Part shown: positions 26,368 to 35,947 of the stretch, piece after piece | Layout: each line of letters begins with the position of its first letter | Numbering within the stretch: the stretch's first letter is position 1 | DNA from: Deltaproteobacteria bacterium | GTDB taxonomy: Bacteria; Myxococcota_A; UBA9042 | Reading direction: 5' to 3' | Length of the DNA: 64,000 nucleotides | Assembly: GCA_020632665.1 (NCBI GenBank) | Contig: JACKFC010000013.1 | Coordinates: 73,677-137,676, forward strand | Position numbers and translations under genes: made by a program | The notes under the pieces: generated by a model | What the model saw: only the letters and a program-made list of their open reading frames with translations | Databases searched by the model: none | Told to the model about the DNA's origin: nothing

Positions 26368-26850
26368 CTATGCCGAGCCCGCGATCGCGTCGAATTTGGC
26401 GGCCAGCAGGCGTTCGCGCATCGCCGCGAGGTGGTGCAGCGGGATCTCTGCCAAGGCGTTGTCGAGCCGCGGTCCCCCCTCGCCGAGCGCGTCAGCGAGG
26501 CGTGCGGCGTAATCGTCGGGCAACGCGCAGAGCACGGCGGCGTCGGGGCCGAGCGCGGCGATGCCGAGCGCGACCGCCTGCGCCGCGACGTGCTCGCGCG
26601 AGACGACGGGATCGTCGGGGCGGCTGAAGGTCACGTCGTAGGGACCGGGGACGACGTCGTCCGCAGCGAGCAAGCCGTGCAACGCGGAGAAGATCAGCAC
26701 CCGCTCGGCCCGGCGCTCGGCCCAGGCCAACGCCGCGGCGAAGAGCGGGCTCCGGTAGGCCAGCCGCGCCGGACGCGGTCCGACCACGCCGGGCGCGTCC
26801 CAGGCTTTTTCCTTGCTGCAGGGGATGACGGCGAAGGGCGCGCGCCTCAA
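26368..26850 (-). CDS. Small DUF6884-like protein
   Basis: 160 residues if started at TTG 26850, which overlaps the upstream stop as TTGA and begins just before the conserved core. The core reads FAVIPCSKEKAWD, then LAYRSPLFAAALAWAE, RVLIFSALHGLLAADDVV and YDVTF, the pattern of DUF6884-type proteins (PCS-K near the start, LSA-HGL in the middle). Some relatives sit near phage or RNA-modification genes, but the function is unknown. The weak start relies on coupling with the gene before it. A longer frame exists upstream, but it is the shadow of the SDPK-repeat region and is rejected. Confidence 0.75.
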   Translation of the reverse strand: MRRAPFAVIPCSKEKAWDAPGVVGPRPARLAYRSPLFAAALAWAERRAERVLIFSALHGLLAADDVVPGPYDVTFSRPDDPVVSREHVAAQAVALGIAALGPDAAVLCALPDDYAARLADALGEGGPRLDNALAEIPLHHLAAMRERLLAAKFDAIAGSA

Positions 26851-28724
26851 GCGCAGTCGTCCATCGCCTCGAACTCCTCGTCGGCCGTCTTCTTCGGGTC
26901 CGAGGCGGTCTTCTTCGGGTCCGAGGCGGTCTTTTTCGGATCCGACGCGGTCTTTTTCGGATCCGACGCGGCCTCGAGCTTCGGATCCGACGCGGTGTGC
27001 TTCGGGTCTGAGGCGGTGGGGCACGAGGAAGTCGGATGCTTCGGATCCGAGCTCGTCGTCTTCGGGTCGGAGCTGGTCTTCTTCGGATCCGACGCGGTCG
27101 CGGCCGCCGCGGTGGAGGTCCGCTTCGGATCGCTCAGCTTGGGGTCGGAGAGCTTCGGATCCGAGAGCTTCGGATCGCTCTTCGGGTCCGACGCGCCGAG
27201 CTGGGCCAGCCGATCACGCGCCGCCTCCAGCTTCGGATCGGAGAGCTTCGGGTCGGAGAGCTTCGGGTCCGAGATCGCGATGGTCGCCCCGGCGACCGTA
27301 CGCAGCTCGAGCTCGCCGCCGTCGAGGCCGTCGACCGCGCAGCCGCCCATCGCCGCCATGCCGACCGCGACGAGCAGGGCCTGCAGCCACGAACCACGCA
27401 GCAGCCAGCCCAGGCGCTGGGTCCAGGCCGGCGCGGTGCCGTCCTCGTCGGTGTGCTGCCGTGCGCGCTCGACGATGGTCCCGAGGACCTCGGCGTGGCG
27501 CACGCCGTCGCGGAAGATCCACTCCAGCACCGCCTCGTGCTGCACCTCGGCCTTCTGCTCCATGCCGAGCTGCACATAGACCGTCTCGCGCAACGCCTCG
27601 GCCATCGCCATCAGCAGCGCGTCGCCGGAAGCCTGCGCCGTCGAGCTGGCCAAGCGTGCGAAGCGCTGGCAGCCGAGCTCGTCGCCCTGGCCGAGCGCGG
27701 CCCAAGCCCGTCGGTTGGCCAAGCGGGCCTGCACCGTCGGCGAGAGGTTGCCCTCGGCCTCGAGCGCGTCGAGGCGCGCGATGGCGTCCTCGTAGGCGCC
27801 GGCGCGGACGTCGATCATCGCGAGGTCGGTGAGGATCGCGTGGCGGTCGACCCGGTTGCGGTCGCCGTCGACCGCGGCGTAGGCCAGCAGCGCCGCGTCG
27901 TAGGACTGCCGCGCCTTGCCCGAGTAGGCCGCGCCGCGCGCGCTGTGGCCGCGGATCACCGCCTTCTGCTCGTAGAGATCGCCGAAACCATGCCAGCACT
28001 TGCCGTCGAGCGAGGGGCTCGCCGCCAGCACAGCGGCGAAGTTGGCGCGGGCGAATTCCAGCGTCCGCAGGGCCATGTCGAGGTGGCCGCGGCGGCGGTA
28101 GATGGTGGCGCGCTCGATCTCGGCCGCGACCTGCGCCGCGTCGATGCCGGACGCCGCGTGCTCGGCACCGTCGAGCTCACCGAGCTCCATGTAGAGGTCG
28201 ACCGCGTCGTCGACGAAGCGCAGCGCGTCGTCGATGAAGCCCGGGTAGCGGCCGTGCGAGCGGACGAGCTTGCCGATCAGCAGGCTCATATCGGCGCGGA
28301 CGCGGATGCTCACCAGGTCGACGCGGCCCATCGTCGCCTCGTAGAGCCCGACCGCGCCCTGCAGGGCGTACGTGTCCTCGTCGCGCTCGTACGCGGCCTG
28401 CACCTCGGCGGCCAGCGCGCGGGTCGGCTCGGCGGGCACCGGCAAGGGCAACAATTCGTCTTCGAATTCGATCAGCAGGCGCGCGACGTGACGACCGACG
28501 TCGACCACGCTGGCGAGCTGCTCGGCGTAGCGCTGCCGCGTGCCCGAGTCACCATGCAAAATCCGGTGGATCTGACTGACGTTCTTGCTCGCACCGAAGC
28601 GGCTCGCGGTGCGCTCTGCCAGCTCACGGTCGCAGAGGCCGAAGACCTCGCGGCGGCGGTTGAGGATGGCGACCAGGGCAGGGTAGCGACCTTCCTGGGT
28701 GCGGGTGCTGGTGTGGCGGGACAT
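26847..28724 (-). CDS. Membrane-anchored HTH/TPR regulator-like protein with SDPK-repeat tail
   Basis: 625 residues from ATG 28724 (GGAGG four bases upstream). Residues about 20-70 resemble a helix-turn-helix (LCDRELAERTASRFGASKNV, then QIHRILHGDSG). A long Ala/Leu helical region (about 100-440) looks like TPR repeats. A single hydrophobic helix (WLQALLVAVGMAAMGG, about 445-460) follows. The final 150 residues are a polar tail with 17 copies of SDPK, first as SDPKL, then as SDPKKTA/SDPKKTS/SDPKHTA units, ending in an acidic stretch. The topology suggests a cytoplasmic DNA-binding head and an external tail. The tail is unlike any family I recognise. It heads the minus-strand redox run and may regulate it (inference). 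Confidence 0.88.
   Translation of the reverse strand: MSRHTSTRTQEGRYPALVAILNRRREVFGLCDRELAERTASRFGASKNVSQIHRILHGDSGTRQRYAEQLASVVDVGRHVARLLIEFEDELLPLPVPAEPTRALAAEVQAAYERDEDTYALQGAVGLYEATMGRVDLVSIRVRADMSLLIGKLVRSHGRYPGFIDDALRFVDDAVDLYMELGELDGAEHAASGIDAAQVAAEIERATIYRRRGHLDMALRTLEFARANFAAVLAASPSLDGKCWHGFGDLYEQKAVIRGHSARGAAYSGKARQSYDAALLAYAAVDGDRNRVDRHAILTDLAMIDVRAGAYEDAIARLDALEAEGNLSPTVQARLANRRAWAALGQGDELGCQRFARLASSTAQASGDALLMAMAEALRETVYVQLGMEQKAEVQHEAVLEWIFRDGVRHAEVLGTIVERARQHTDEDGTAPAWTQRLGWLLRGSWLQALLVAVGMAAMGGCAVDGLDGGELELRTVAGATIAISDPKLSDPKLSDPKLEAARDRLAQLGASDPKSDPKLSDPKLSDPKLSDPKRTSTAAAATASDPKKTSSDPKTTSSDPKHPTSSCPTASDPKHTASDPKLEAASDPKKTASDPKKTASDPKKTASDPKKTADEEFEAMDDCA
26879..27290 (-). repeat. 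SDPK-coding repeat array
   Basis: On the plus strand the units read CTTCGGGTCCGA or CTTCGGATCCGA, encoding SDPK in the minus-strand gene. Seventeen units are spread over about 410 bases, with 21-base SDPKKTA copies clustered near 26890-26970 and 15-base SDPKL copies near 27130-27290. They are in frame throughout. Confidence 0.85.
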
Positions 28725-28851
28725 GGGGCCTCCGTCGCGCGCGCGAATTCCGGCGCCTTGGGAGGATGCACGACTCGGCCCGGGATGCGAAGCGATTCCG
28801 CGCTTCCACGCCTTGCATCGGTGCAACGCGGCCCCACCGCCGCCGTCGCGC

Positions 28852-31800
28852 TTACTTGGTCCAGATCTCGACGTGGTGGAAGGTGTGCCGGGACGAGAAC
28901 GTGTCCTGGTCGCTCGAGAGCGAAAGCGCCACCTTCAGCGTTGCCGCTGTATGCAGCGTCTGCACGTCGATCATCGCCTGGTGCCGAGACTTCGACATGC
29001 CCTCGCAATACGCGTTGCTGTGCTCGGCGTCCAAGCCGTTCCAGGTGACGTTGGCGAAACTGCCGTAGGTCCCGTTGAAGACCGTCTTGCCGTCCATCAG
29101 CACCTTGACCTTCAGGGTGTCCTTGAGCGCGCTGTAGCCGCCGCTGCCGGTGGCCACGATGCGCACCCGCACGGCGGTATGCGGTGTCGGCACGGCCACG
29201 TCGAAGCTGACCGGGATGGTCGTCTTCGGCTGGCCCGATTGATTCTGCACGACCTCGGCGAGCCAGCCGACGCTCTTGCTCAAGTCGTTGTCGATGCCGG
29301 CGCAGGTCGCCAGCTTGCCGGGCGCCATCGTCGTCGTCGGCAGCAGCTCCGCCCGCTCGATCCGTCGCCAGAACGCACCCGCTTTCATGTCGCACATCTG
29401 CATCGTCGTCTTGCCGTCGATGCTCATCCAGACCGGACCGACGTAGCTGTCGAGCTTGCCCTTGCCCTCGGTCCGCGTCGTCAGGCAGCTCGTCGTCGGC
29501 TTCTGCTGGCTGCAGCCGCTCGGCAGGCCCCAGCCACCGAACGAACAGCCGATGCTGGTGCAGGTGCCCTTGCCGAGCTTGCAGACGGTGTCGTCCTCGC
29601 ACGGCGCGCCGTCGGCCTGCACGGTGAAGATGCAGCCCTTGCCCGAGATGCACTGGTCGTAGGTGCAGGGGTCGTCGTCGTCGCATTGGGTCGGCGACGT
29701 CTGGCAGCCGTAGAGCGCATGGCAGCCGTCGTTGGTGCAGGGATCGCCGTCGTCGCAGACCTTCGGCGGGTTGCTGCACGTGCCCGTCTTGCTGTCGCAG
29801 AGGTCGTCGGTGCACTTCGCGCCGTCGACGCAATCGGTCTTGATCGGGTGCTCGCAGCCGGTCTTGCCGTCGGCGCCCTTCACCAGGGCGTTGCAGAGGT
29901 CTTGGGTGCAGATATCGCCGTCTACGCACGACTCGGTTTTGTTCACGCAGCCGGCCTTGGCGTCGCAGGCGTCGCTCGTGCACCAATTGCCGTCGTCGCA
30001 GCTCTCTTTCGTGTGGACGCAGCCCTTGTCGGTGGCGCAGACGTCGCGCGTGCAGGGGTTGCCGTCGTCGCAGAGCGTCGGCTGGCTGACGGCCGCCTTG
30101 CAGAGCCCCGCCTCCGGGCAGGTGCTCGCGCCCCATGGCCCGGCGTGGGCGATGCCGGTTTGGAGGGCGCCCGATCCGGTGACCCGCCGACCGGCCCACA
30201 ACACGTTGGCGTCGTTGGCGGCGAAGGCGCTCGCGGTGAAGTTGGCGTCAGCTGGAAGCTCGCGCTCGACCAACTGCGTCCCGGCAAAATCGGTGAGGAA
30301 GAGGCGGGCGTCCTTGGTCGGCGAGCTGGGCGTGTGGAAGAAGGCGAAGCCGCCGTGTGGGCCTCGCCAGACCGAAGGCAGCTCCAGGCCCGAGCCCTTG
30401 GGTCCCTTCCAGGTCGAGGTGCCGACGAATTTTCCGTCCGCGAGTTGATAGCGGATGACCCGGAAGGCGTGGGTCAGGTAGCCGCCGATGCAGCCGTCGG
30501 TCATCGCCACGGCAAGCTCGTCGCCATTGATCCGGCCCACTTGGCAGAAGTTGACCCGCTTCGGACACGACGCGGAGCTGGGGAATTCCGCGGCGGACCA
30601 TTGCGTCAGGCCCGAGGGACCGACGCGCATCGGCTGGCAGCGGGTGTAGTCGGTCGTGTCGCCGACCAGGATCGTGTTGAGCTGCGGCGCCGGGACCACA
30701 TCCGCGATGTCGCGATCGACGGTCTTCTCGGCGACGACGGCACCTTTGGCGTCGCGGCGGACGAAGAGGCCGCGGGTCTGCCAGACCGCGTTCAGCGGCG
30801 CGACGTAGGCGGCGACGGTGCTGCCGTCCGGCTGCTCGGCCATGGCGCGGAACTCCCGCGGTGTGTTGCCCGAGGGGTTCGACCAGTCCAGGTCCGTCAG
30901 CGGATCGCCGTCGGCGTCGAAGCGCACGATCGTCGTCTCGAAATAGCCGGACGTCGCGACGGGCTTGCGCAGGACGATCCAGATCTCGCCGTTGCTCCGC
31001 TCGACCAGCGCTTGCACCCGAGCTTGCGCGACACCGTTGCCGTCGAAGGTGGCGAAGGTATCGAGCGGCCGCTCGATCGCGCTGCTCCACACCGGCTGGC
31101 CGACCGCGTCGAGCTTGCGCAGCGCGCCGTGGGCCTTGCTGCCGTCCTGCCAATGTCCGAAGACGAGGGTGCCGCCGTCGGCGAGCGGCAGCAGCCGATC
31201 TGCGCCCTTGCGGCTGGTCTTGGCGCCGCCGGCGACGTCTTCCCAATCGAAGTTGCGGGTCCAGCGCTTGCCGTTCGGGTCGGCGACGCAGGTTCCGGCC
31301 TTGCAGCTCGCGACCAGCGTGCAACCGTCCGCCGGATCGCAGACCAGCCCATCGAGGCTGCTGTGGACGCATTTGCCGGTCTTGGTGTCGCAGAGGTCGA
31401 GCGTGCAGGGGGCGCCGTCGTCACAGCCGTCCGGGCCTTTGCCCGAGCACGCCCCGGCGGCGGCGCAGGTATTGTAGCCGAAGCCCGCGACACGGCCGAG
31501 CAGTCCGCTGATCTTGCCGTCCTTGTCGGTCCTCTCGCCGGCGAGTGCGAAGCCGTCCTCGTGCTGCGCGACGCGTACGATCCGGGTCGGCGATTGCACC
31601 GGCTTGCCGTCGATCACCGTCAGCGTGCGCGACCAGACGGCGTTGCCCAGCGGATCGTGCATGCCGAGCCAGGCGATCTCACCGAGGACGGCGTCCTGCT
31701 GCGCACCCACCACCAGCACCTTGCCGCTACCGAGCCGCAGCAGGTCGTGGATCTGCACCGGGCTCAGCGTCGACCGGCGCCAGAGCTCGGCCCCCTGCGC

Positions 31801-34800
31801 GTCGGTGCGAACGATGAGCCCGAACCAATTCTGTCCCTTCTTGCTGTGGCCGGCGGCGGTGATCGCGCCGTCGCTCGCGGCGTCCACCGTCGTCAGCAGC
31901 GTCGGCTGCTTGTCCTGATGCAGCGCCTTCTGCCACTGCACCGCGCCGGTGGCGTCGCTGCGCAAGAGCCAGCCGTACCGCTTGCCGGGCGCGCTCTCGG
32001 CCGTCGCGCCGGCGAGGACGGCGTGGGCACCACCGATCTCGCGCACCGCCATCGCCTGCGCCCCGACCGTACTCGGGAAGCGGTGCTTCGCCGCGAGCTG
32101 GCCGGTGGCCGAGAGCCGAACCAACATCACCTGCGCGTCGTCACCGTCGGCCGCCTCTCCGGTGACCCAGACCTGGCCGGAAGAGAGCGCGGTCGCGTCG
32201 CGCGCCGTCAAGGTCGGATAGACCGTGCTGCTGGTGACCGAGAGCTGCTTGCCGGCCGCGTCGACCCGCAGCGCGAGCAGCTTGTCTTCACCACCGGCGC
32301 GACTCTGCCCGACCAACATCCCGACCGTGCCGTCCTGCACCAGCACCGCCACCGCGCGGGCCGGACCGCCGGCGTCGCTGGCCTTCTGCGCCAGCGTGAA
32401 CGTCTGCTTCGCGCCGATGCTCCAGCCTTCGAGCGTCACGGCCCGGCCGCTGACCTTTCCCGCCCCGTCGCGCTCGGTCAGGCCGCCGCCGACGATCAGG
32501 TTGCCACCGAGCACCCCGATCGCGCCGTAGCCGACGTCGCTCTTGCCGGACTCGGTGCGCAGGCGGGTCCACAGCCGCTCGACGCCGCTCGATTGGCAGC
32601 TGCCGTCCTTGCAGCTGGTGCCGAGGGTGCAGCTCTGGCCGTCGTCGCACGGTGCGCCGTCCGGCTTGGCGGCCGCCACGCACACATATTGCGTCGCGCC
32701 CTTGCTCTGGCAGACGGCGAGGTCGCAGGGCCCGCCGCCGAGCTCGCATTTGATCTTCGCTCCGGCAAAGCAGGCGCCCTTGTCGCAGGTATCGTTGATG
32801 GTGCAGCCGTCTTCGTCGGCGTTGCAGGCCGCGCCGTCCTTGAGCGTGGTGCCGAAGTCGCATTTGCCCGTCTTCGGGTCGCATGCGTCGACGGTGCAGG
32901 TGTTGCCGTCGTCGCAATTCTCCTGCTTGTGCAGGCAGCCCGTCGCGGCGTCGCAGCTGTCGGTGGTGCAGGCGTCGCCGTCGTCGCAATCGGTCGGACC
33001 GCCGCCGACGCAGAGCCCGACTTTGCAGGTGTCCCCGCTGGTGCAGGGGTCGCCATCGCTGCAGCTCTTCACCCCGGCGAAGGGCTGCAAGCTACAGCCA
33101 CCATCCTTCGGATTGCACTGATTCTGCAGGCATTGCGTGTTGACGTTCTGCGGGCAATGGATCTCCGACGCGGGGTTCGGCTTGCAGACGTGCTTGCCCG
33201 GCACCGAAGTATCGCAATAGGGCACGCCGTTGCAGAGGTCGCCGTCGTCGGTCGCGAGGCAATCGGCCGCGGTCTTGCACGTGCAGGTGAAGGTTCCGGC
33301 CTGGCAGCCGCCCTTGCCGTTGCAGAGGTCACCGGTAGTGCAGGGGTCGCCGTCGTCACAGACGGTCGCGGTCGATTGGCCGGCCATGTAGCAGGCGCCG
33401 GTCAACGGAGCGCAGGTCGATTTGCTGCAGGCGGTGTCCTTGCTCGGATCGCAGACGACCACGCTCGCCGGGTTCTCGATGCAGGTGCCGTTCTGCTTGT
33501 TGCAGACCAAGGTGCCGTTGCAGAGGTTGCCGTCCTCGAATTTCGCGCAATCGGCGTCTTGCTTGCATTGGCAGGTGAATTTTCCGACGCAGCTGCCGGC
33601 GGCGCAGACGTCACCCTGGGTGCAGGCGTTGTCGTCGTCGCAGGCCTTGTTCTCCGGCTCGGCGACCAGCTCGCAGAGGCCCGTCTTCGGGATGCAGGTG
33701 CGCTTGCGGCAGTCGGTGTCGTCGACCGTCGGGCAGCTGGCCACCACGGTCGCGGGGTTGAGCTCGCATTTGCCGTTCTGCTTGTTGCAGAAGAGCGTGC
33801 CGTTGCATTGGTCGCCGTCTTCCTGGCTGGCGCAGTCGAGGTCGCTCTTGCAGCCGCAGATATCGGCGCTCGCGACGCAGGCTCCGCCCGTGCAGGTCTC
33901 ACCGGTCGTGCAGGCGTTGCCGTCGTCGCACGGCTTCTTCGCCGCGTCCGGCACGTCGACCATCACGCACGACGCCTCCTTCGCCAGCTTCACGCCGCCC
34001 TTCTCTTCGAAGACGTTGACGCAGGTATTCTGCTGGCAATCAGTATCGCCGACGCTCGGGCAGCTCACCACCGTCGCCGGGTTGAGCTCGCATTTGCCGT
34101 TGACCTTGTTGCAGAACATCGTGCCGTTGCAGAGGTCGCCGTCGCCCGCCTTGGCCTCGCAGTCGGCGTCGTTGGTGCAGAGGCAGGTGTTGGTCCCGGA
34201 GACGCAGGTACCGAGCACGCAATAGTCGCCGACGGTGCACGCCTCGCCGTCTTCGCAGGCGGACTTGGTCGGCGCCGGCGTCGGCTCGCACTTGCCCGTT
34301 GCCGGCACGCACTCGGCCTTGAGGCACGCGGTGTCGCCGGTCGTGGCGCAGCTGACCACCGTGGCCGGGTTGACGACGCAGGTCTTGCTCGCCACGTCGC
34401 AATAGAGCTTTCCGTTGCAGAGGTTGCCGTCTTCCTTCGGTGCGCAGTCGGCGTCGGTGGTGCAGGCGCAGGTATTTGGCCCGAGCGCGCACGCACCGGC
34501 CGTACAGGTGCCGGGTTGGGTGCAGGGCTCGTCGTCGTCGCATGGGGCGCCGTCGGCGACGTTGGTCTTGCTGCAGGTGCCGGTCGTGGGGTCGCAGGCG
34601 ACCTTCTGGCAGGCCGGATCGTCGGGTGCGCAGCTGACGACGGTGGCCGGATTGACGACGCAGCGGTAGGGGAAGGCTCCCTTGTCGCAGAAGAGTGTGC
34701 CGTTGCAGAGGTCGCCGTCTTCTTCGTCCTTGCAGTCCGCGTCGCTCTGGCAGGTGCAGAAGCTCGTCTTCCCCGGGACGCAGACGCCGTCTTTGCAGGT

Positions 34801-35088
34801 CGCGTCGACCGTGCACGGATCGCCGTCGTCGCAGGGAAGGCCCTCGACGCAGCCGCCCTGCACGTCGGTGGAGACGCCGTCCGTCGCAGCTGCATCGCCC
34901 GTATCGGCGCCTGCGACATCCTGGCCTTGTTGGTCGGCGTCGCCTGCCGCGTTCTGGTCGGCGGCCACGGCATCGACCGAGCCTGCCGAGCCGGGCTCCT
35001 GGCCGCAGCCGGGCAAGAGCGTGGTGGCGACGAATGCCACAGTGAGCGGACAAAGGAGCCGCGACGGCGCAGAGAATCGCGTGTGCAT
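28852..35088 (-). CDS. Giant cysteine-rich lipoprotein with CTDC-like repeats and propeller-like domains
   Basis: 2078 residues from ATG 35088 (GAGG four bases upstream). Signal ends ATTLLPGC (Cys 28). A D/A/G-rich linker follows, then some 800 residues of Cys modules. Many have the extended form C-x-CKSDLDCASQEDGDQCNGTLFC with NPATVVSCP between them; others are the CDDGDPCT type. Two Gly/Val-rich propeller-like regions follow (about 850-1250 and 1290-1720), separated by Cys modules, then another CTDC array and a C-terminal beta-rich domain (last about 200 residues, ending HHVEIWTK) that I do not recognise. It is divergent from the methyltransferase-like gene. Similar to the proteins at 2-5842 and 49008-59492 in build. 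Function unknown; a surface adhesin or matrix protein is an inference. Confidence 0.93.
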   Translation of the reverse strand: MHTRFSAPSRLLCPLTVAFVATTLLPGCGQEPGSAGSVDAVAADQNAAGDADQQGQDVAGADTGDAAATDGVSTDVQGGCVEGLPCDDGDPCTVDATCKDGVCVPGKTSFCTCQSDADCKDEEDGDLCNGTLFCDKGAFPYRCVVNPATVVSCAPDDPACQKVACDPTTGTCSKTNVADGAPCDDDEPCTQPGTCTAGACALGPNTCACTTDADCAPKEDGNLCNGKLYCDVASKTCVVNPATVVSCATTGDTACLKAECVPATGKCEPTPAPTKSACEDGEACTVGDYCVLGTCVSGTNTCLCTNDADCEAKAGDGDLCNGTMFCNKVNGKCELNPATVVSCPSVGDTDCQQNTCVNVFEEKGGVKLAKEASCVMVDVPDAAKKPCDDGNACTTGETCTGGACVASADICGCKSDLDCASQEDGDQCNGTLFCNKQNGKCELNPATVVASCPTVDDTDCRKRTCIPKTGLCELVAEPENKACDDDNACTQGDVCAAGSCVGKFTCQCKQDADCAKFEDGNLCNGTLVCNKQNGTCIENPASVVVCDPSKDTACSKSTCAPLTGACYMAGQSTATVCDDGDPCTTGDLCNGKGGCQAGTFTCTCKTAADCLATDDGDLCNGVPYCDTSVPGKHVCKPNPASEIHCPQNVNTQCLQNQCNPKDGGCSLQPFAGVKSCSDGDPCTSGDTCKVGLCVGGGPTDCDDGDACTTDSCDAATGCLHKQENCDDGNTCTVDACDPKTGKCDFGTTLKDGAACNADEDGCTINDTCDKGACFAGAKIKCELGGGPCDLAVCQSKGATQYVCVAAAKPDGAPCDDGQSCTLGTSCKDGSCQSSGVERLWTRLRTESGKSDVGYGAIGVLGGNLIVGGGLTERDGAGKVSGRAVTLEGWSIGAKQTFTLAQKASDAGGPARAVAVLVQDGTVGMLVGQSRAGGEDKLLALRVDAAGKQLSVTSSTVYPTLTARDATALSSGQVWVTGEAADGDDAQVMLVRLSATGQLAAKHRFPSTVGAQAMAVREIGGAHAVLAGATAESAPGKRYGWLLRSDATGAVQWQKALHQDKQPTLLTTVDAASDGAITAAGHSKKGQNWFGLIVRTDAQGAELWRRSTLSPVQIHDLLRLGSGKVLVVGAQQDAVLGEIAWLGMHDPLGNAVWSRTLTVIDGKPVQSPTRIVRVAQHEDGFALAGERTDKDGKISGLLGRVAGFGYNTCAAAGACSGKGPDGCDDGAPCTLDLCDTKTGKCVHSSLDGLVCDPADGCTLVASCKAGTCVADPNGKRWTRNFDWEDVAGGAKTSRKGADRLLPLADGGTLVFGHWQDGSKAHGALRKLDAVGQPVWSSAIERPLDTFATFDGNGVAQARVQALVERSNGEIWIVLRKPVATSGYFETTIVRFDADGDPLTDLDWSNPSGNTPREFRAMAEQPDGSTVAAYVAPLNAVWQTRGLFVRRDAKGAVVAEKTVDRDIADVVPAPQLNTILVGDTTDYTRCQPMRVGPSGLTQWSAAEFPSSASCPKRVNFCQVGRINGDELAVAMTDGCIGGYLTHAFRVIRYQLADGKFVGTSTWKGPKGSGLELPSVWRGPHGGFAFFHTPSSPTKDARLFLTDFAGTQLVERELPADANFTASAFAANDANVLWAGRRVTGSGALQTGIAHAGPWGASTCPEAGLCKAAVSQPTLCDDGNPCTRDVCATDKGCVHTKESCDDGNWCTSDACDAKAGCVNKTESCVDGDICTQDLCNALVKGADGKTGCEHPIKTDCVDGAKCTDDLCDSKTGTCSNPPKVCDDGDPCTNDGCHALYGCQTSPTQCDDDDPCTYDQCISGKGCIFTVQADGAPCEDDTVCKLGKGTCTSIGCSFGGWGLPSGCSQQKPTTSCLTTRTEGKGKLDSYVGPVWMSIDGKTTMQMCDMKAGAFWRRIERAELLPTTTMAPGKLATCAGIDNDLSKSVGWLAEVVQNQSGQPKTTIPVSFDVAVPTPHTAVRVRIVATGSGGYSALKDTLKVKVLMDGKTVFNGTYGSFANVTWNGLDAEHSNAYCEGMSKSRHQAMIDVQTLHTAATLKVALSLSSDQDTFSSRHTFHHVEIWTK

Positions 35089-35138
35089 GGGGCCTCGGAG
35101 GGCAAGGGCTGGAGGCGCGAGGCTAGCGAACATGACTG

Positions 35139-35144
35139 TGTCAA
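35139..35144 (-). promoter_or_regulatory. Consensus -35 box upstream of the giant lipoprotein gene
   Basis: On the minus strand TTGACA matches the sigma-70 -35 consensus exactly and is preceded by GTG, as is the TTGACG before the giant gene at 49008. No good -10 lies 16-18 bases on; TAGCCT is only 13 bases away. The promoter call is therefore tentative. Confidence 0.3.
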
Positions 35145-35260
35145 CACAAGGCGCGCCACTGCCCGGGAGGCGCGACGTGCCGCACCGAGCGGAGCGCATC
35201 ACCGCCCGACCTTGGACAACCTGCGGATGCTCGGGCATCCTCACCGGCCGGAGGTCCCGC

Positions 35261-35947
35261 TTGCGTCCAGCCGCTCCAGTCGTTCGAACACTCGTCTTCG
35301 TCGGCCTCACCGCGCTCGTCTTCGGCGGGCTGCTCGGCGGCTGCCGCCGAGGCAAGGTCCGCACCCGCGCCGGCATCGAGGCCCTCGCCGCCGATCCGGC
35401 GCGTGACGCCTGGCAAAAGCCGACCGATCTCCTCGCGGCCGCCGGCGTGCAACCCGGTGAGCAGGTCCTCGATCTCGGCGCCGCCGACGGCTACCTCTTG
35501 CCGCACCTCTCCGCTGCGGTCGGGGCCGAGGGCGTGGTCGTCGCGGTCGAGTTCGAAGAGGACCTGGTCGCCAAGCTGAAGGCGCGGGTGCAAGGCAGCA
35601 AGCTCACCAACGTCCGGGTGCATCACGTCACCGAGGGCGAGCTGCCCGGTACCGGCCTCTACGATCGGATGATCCTGCTCGACAGCTACGGCGCTCTGGC
35701 CGAGCCCGTCGGCACGCTGGAGAAGATCCGCGCCCGGCTCGCCCTCGGCGGCCAGCTCGCCATCATCGGCCACAAGCGCGACGAGGCCATCCCCGGCCCG
35801 CCGCTCGACGAGCGCCTCGACGCCGAGACCATCATCGCCGAGGCGCGCGGTGCCGGCTTCGGCGAGCCGATCGCGCAGCGCGACCTCGGCCGGCAATGGA
35901 TGGTCGTCTTTCGCCACGATCCCGTGGCCAGCCAGGAGGGGCCATGA
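35261..35947 (+). CDS. Lipoprotein with class I SAM-dependent methyltransferase fold
   Basis: 228 residues from TTG 35261. GGAGG at 35250-35254 is six bases before the TTG, and this start gives a complete lipoprotein signal (LVFVGLTALVFGGLLGGC, Cys 28). The rest is a Rossmann methyltransferase fold: VLDLGAADGYLLPHL is motif I, VVAVEFEEDLV follows as the acidic strand, and YDRMILLDSYGAL and LALGGQLAIIG match later motifs. A SAM-binding fold outside the inner membrane has no obvious SAM supply, so the domain may have lost or changed activity. The stop overlaps the next start in ATGATG. Confidence 0.88.
   Translation: MRPAAPVVRTLVFVGLTALVFGGLLGGCRRGKVRTRAGIEALAADPARDAWQKPTDLLAAAGVQPGEQVLDLGAADGYLLPHLSAAVGAEGVVVAVEFEEDLVAKLKARVQGSKLTNVRVHHVTEGELPGTGLYDRMILLDSYGALAEPVGTLEKIRARLALGGQLAIIGHKRDEAIPGPPLDERLDAETIIAEARGAGFGEPIAQRDLGRQWMVVFRHDPVASQEGP

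Noticed and set aside
26851..27024. Longer start for the DUF6884-like gene
   Set aside because: The extra residues are an out-of-frame reading of the SDPK repeats. The conserved core begins right after TTG 26850.
28699..35406. Long plus-strand open frame opposite the giant lipoprotein
   Set aside because: Same reason: an antisense shadow in high-G+C DNA with no recognisable motifs, while the minus strand has ordered Cys repeats and a lipobox.
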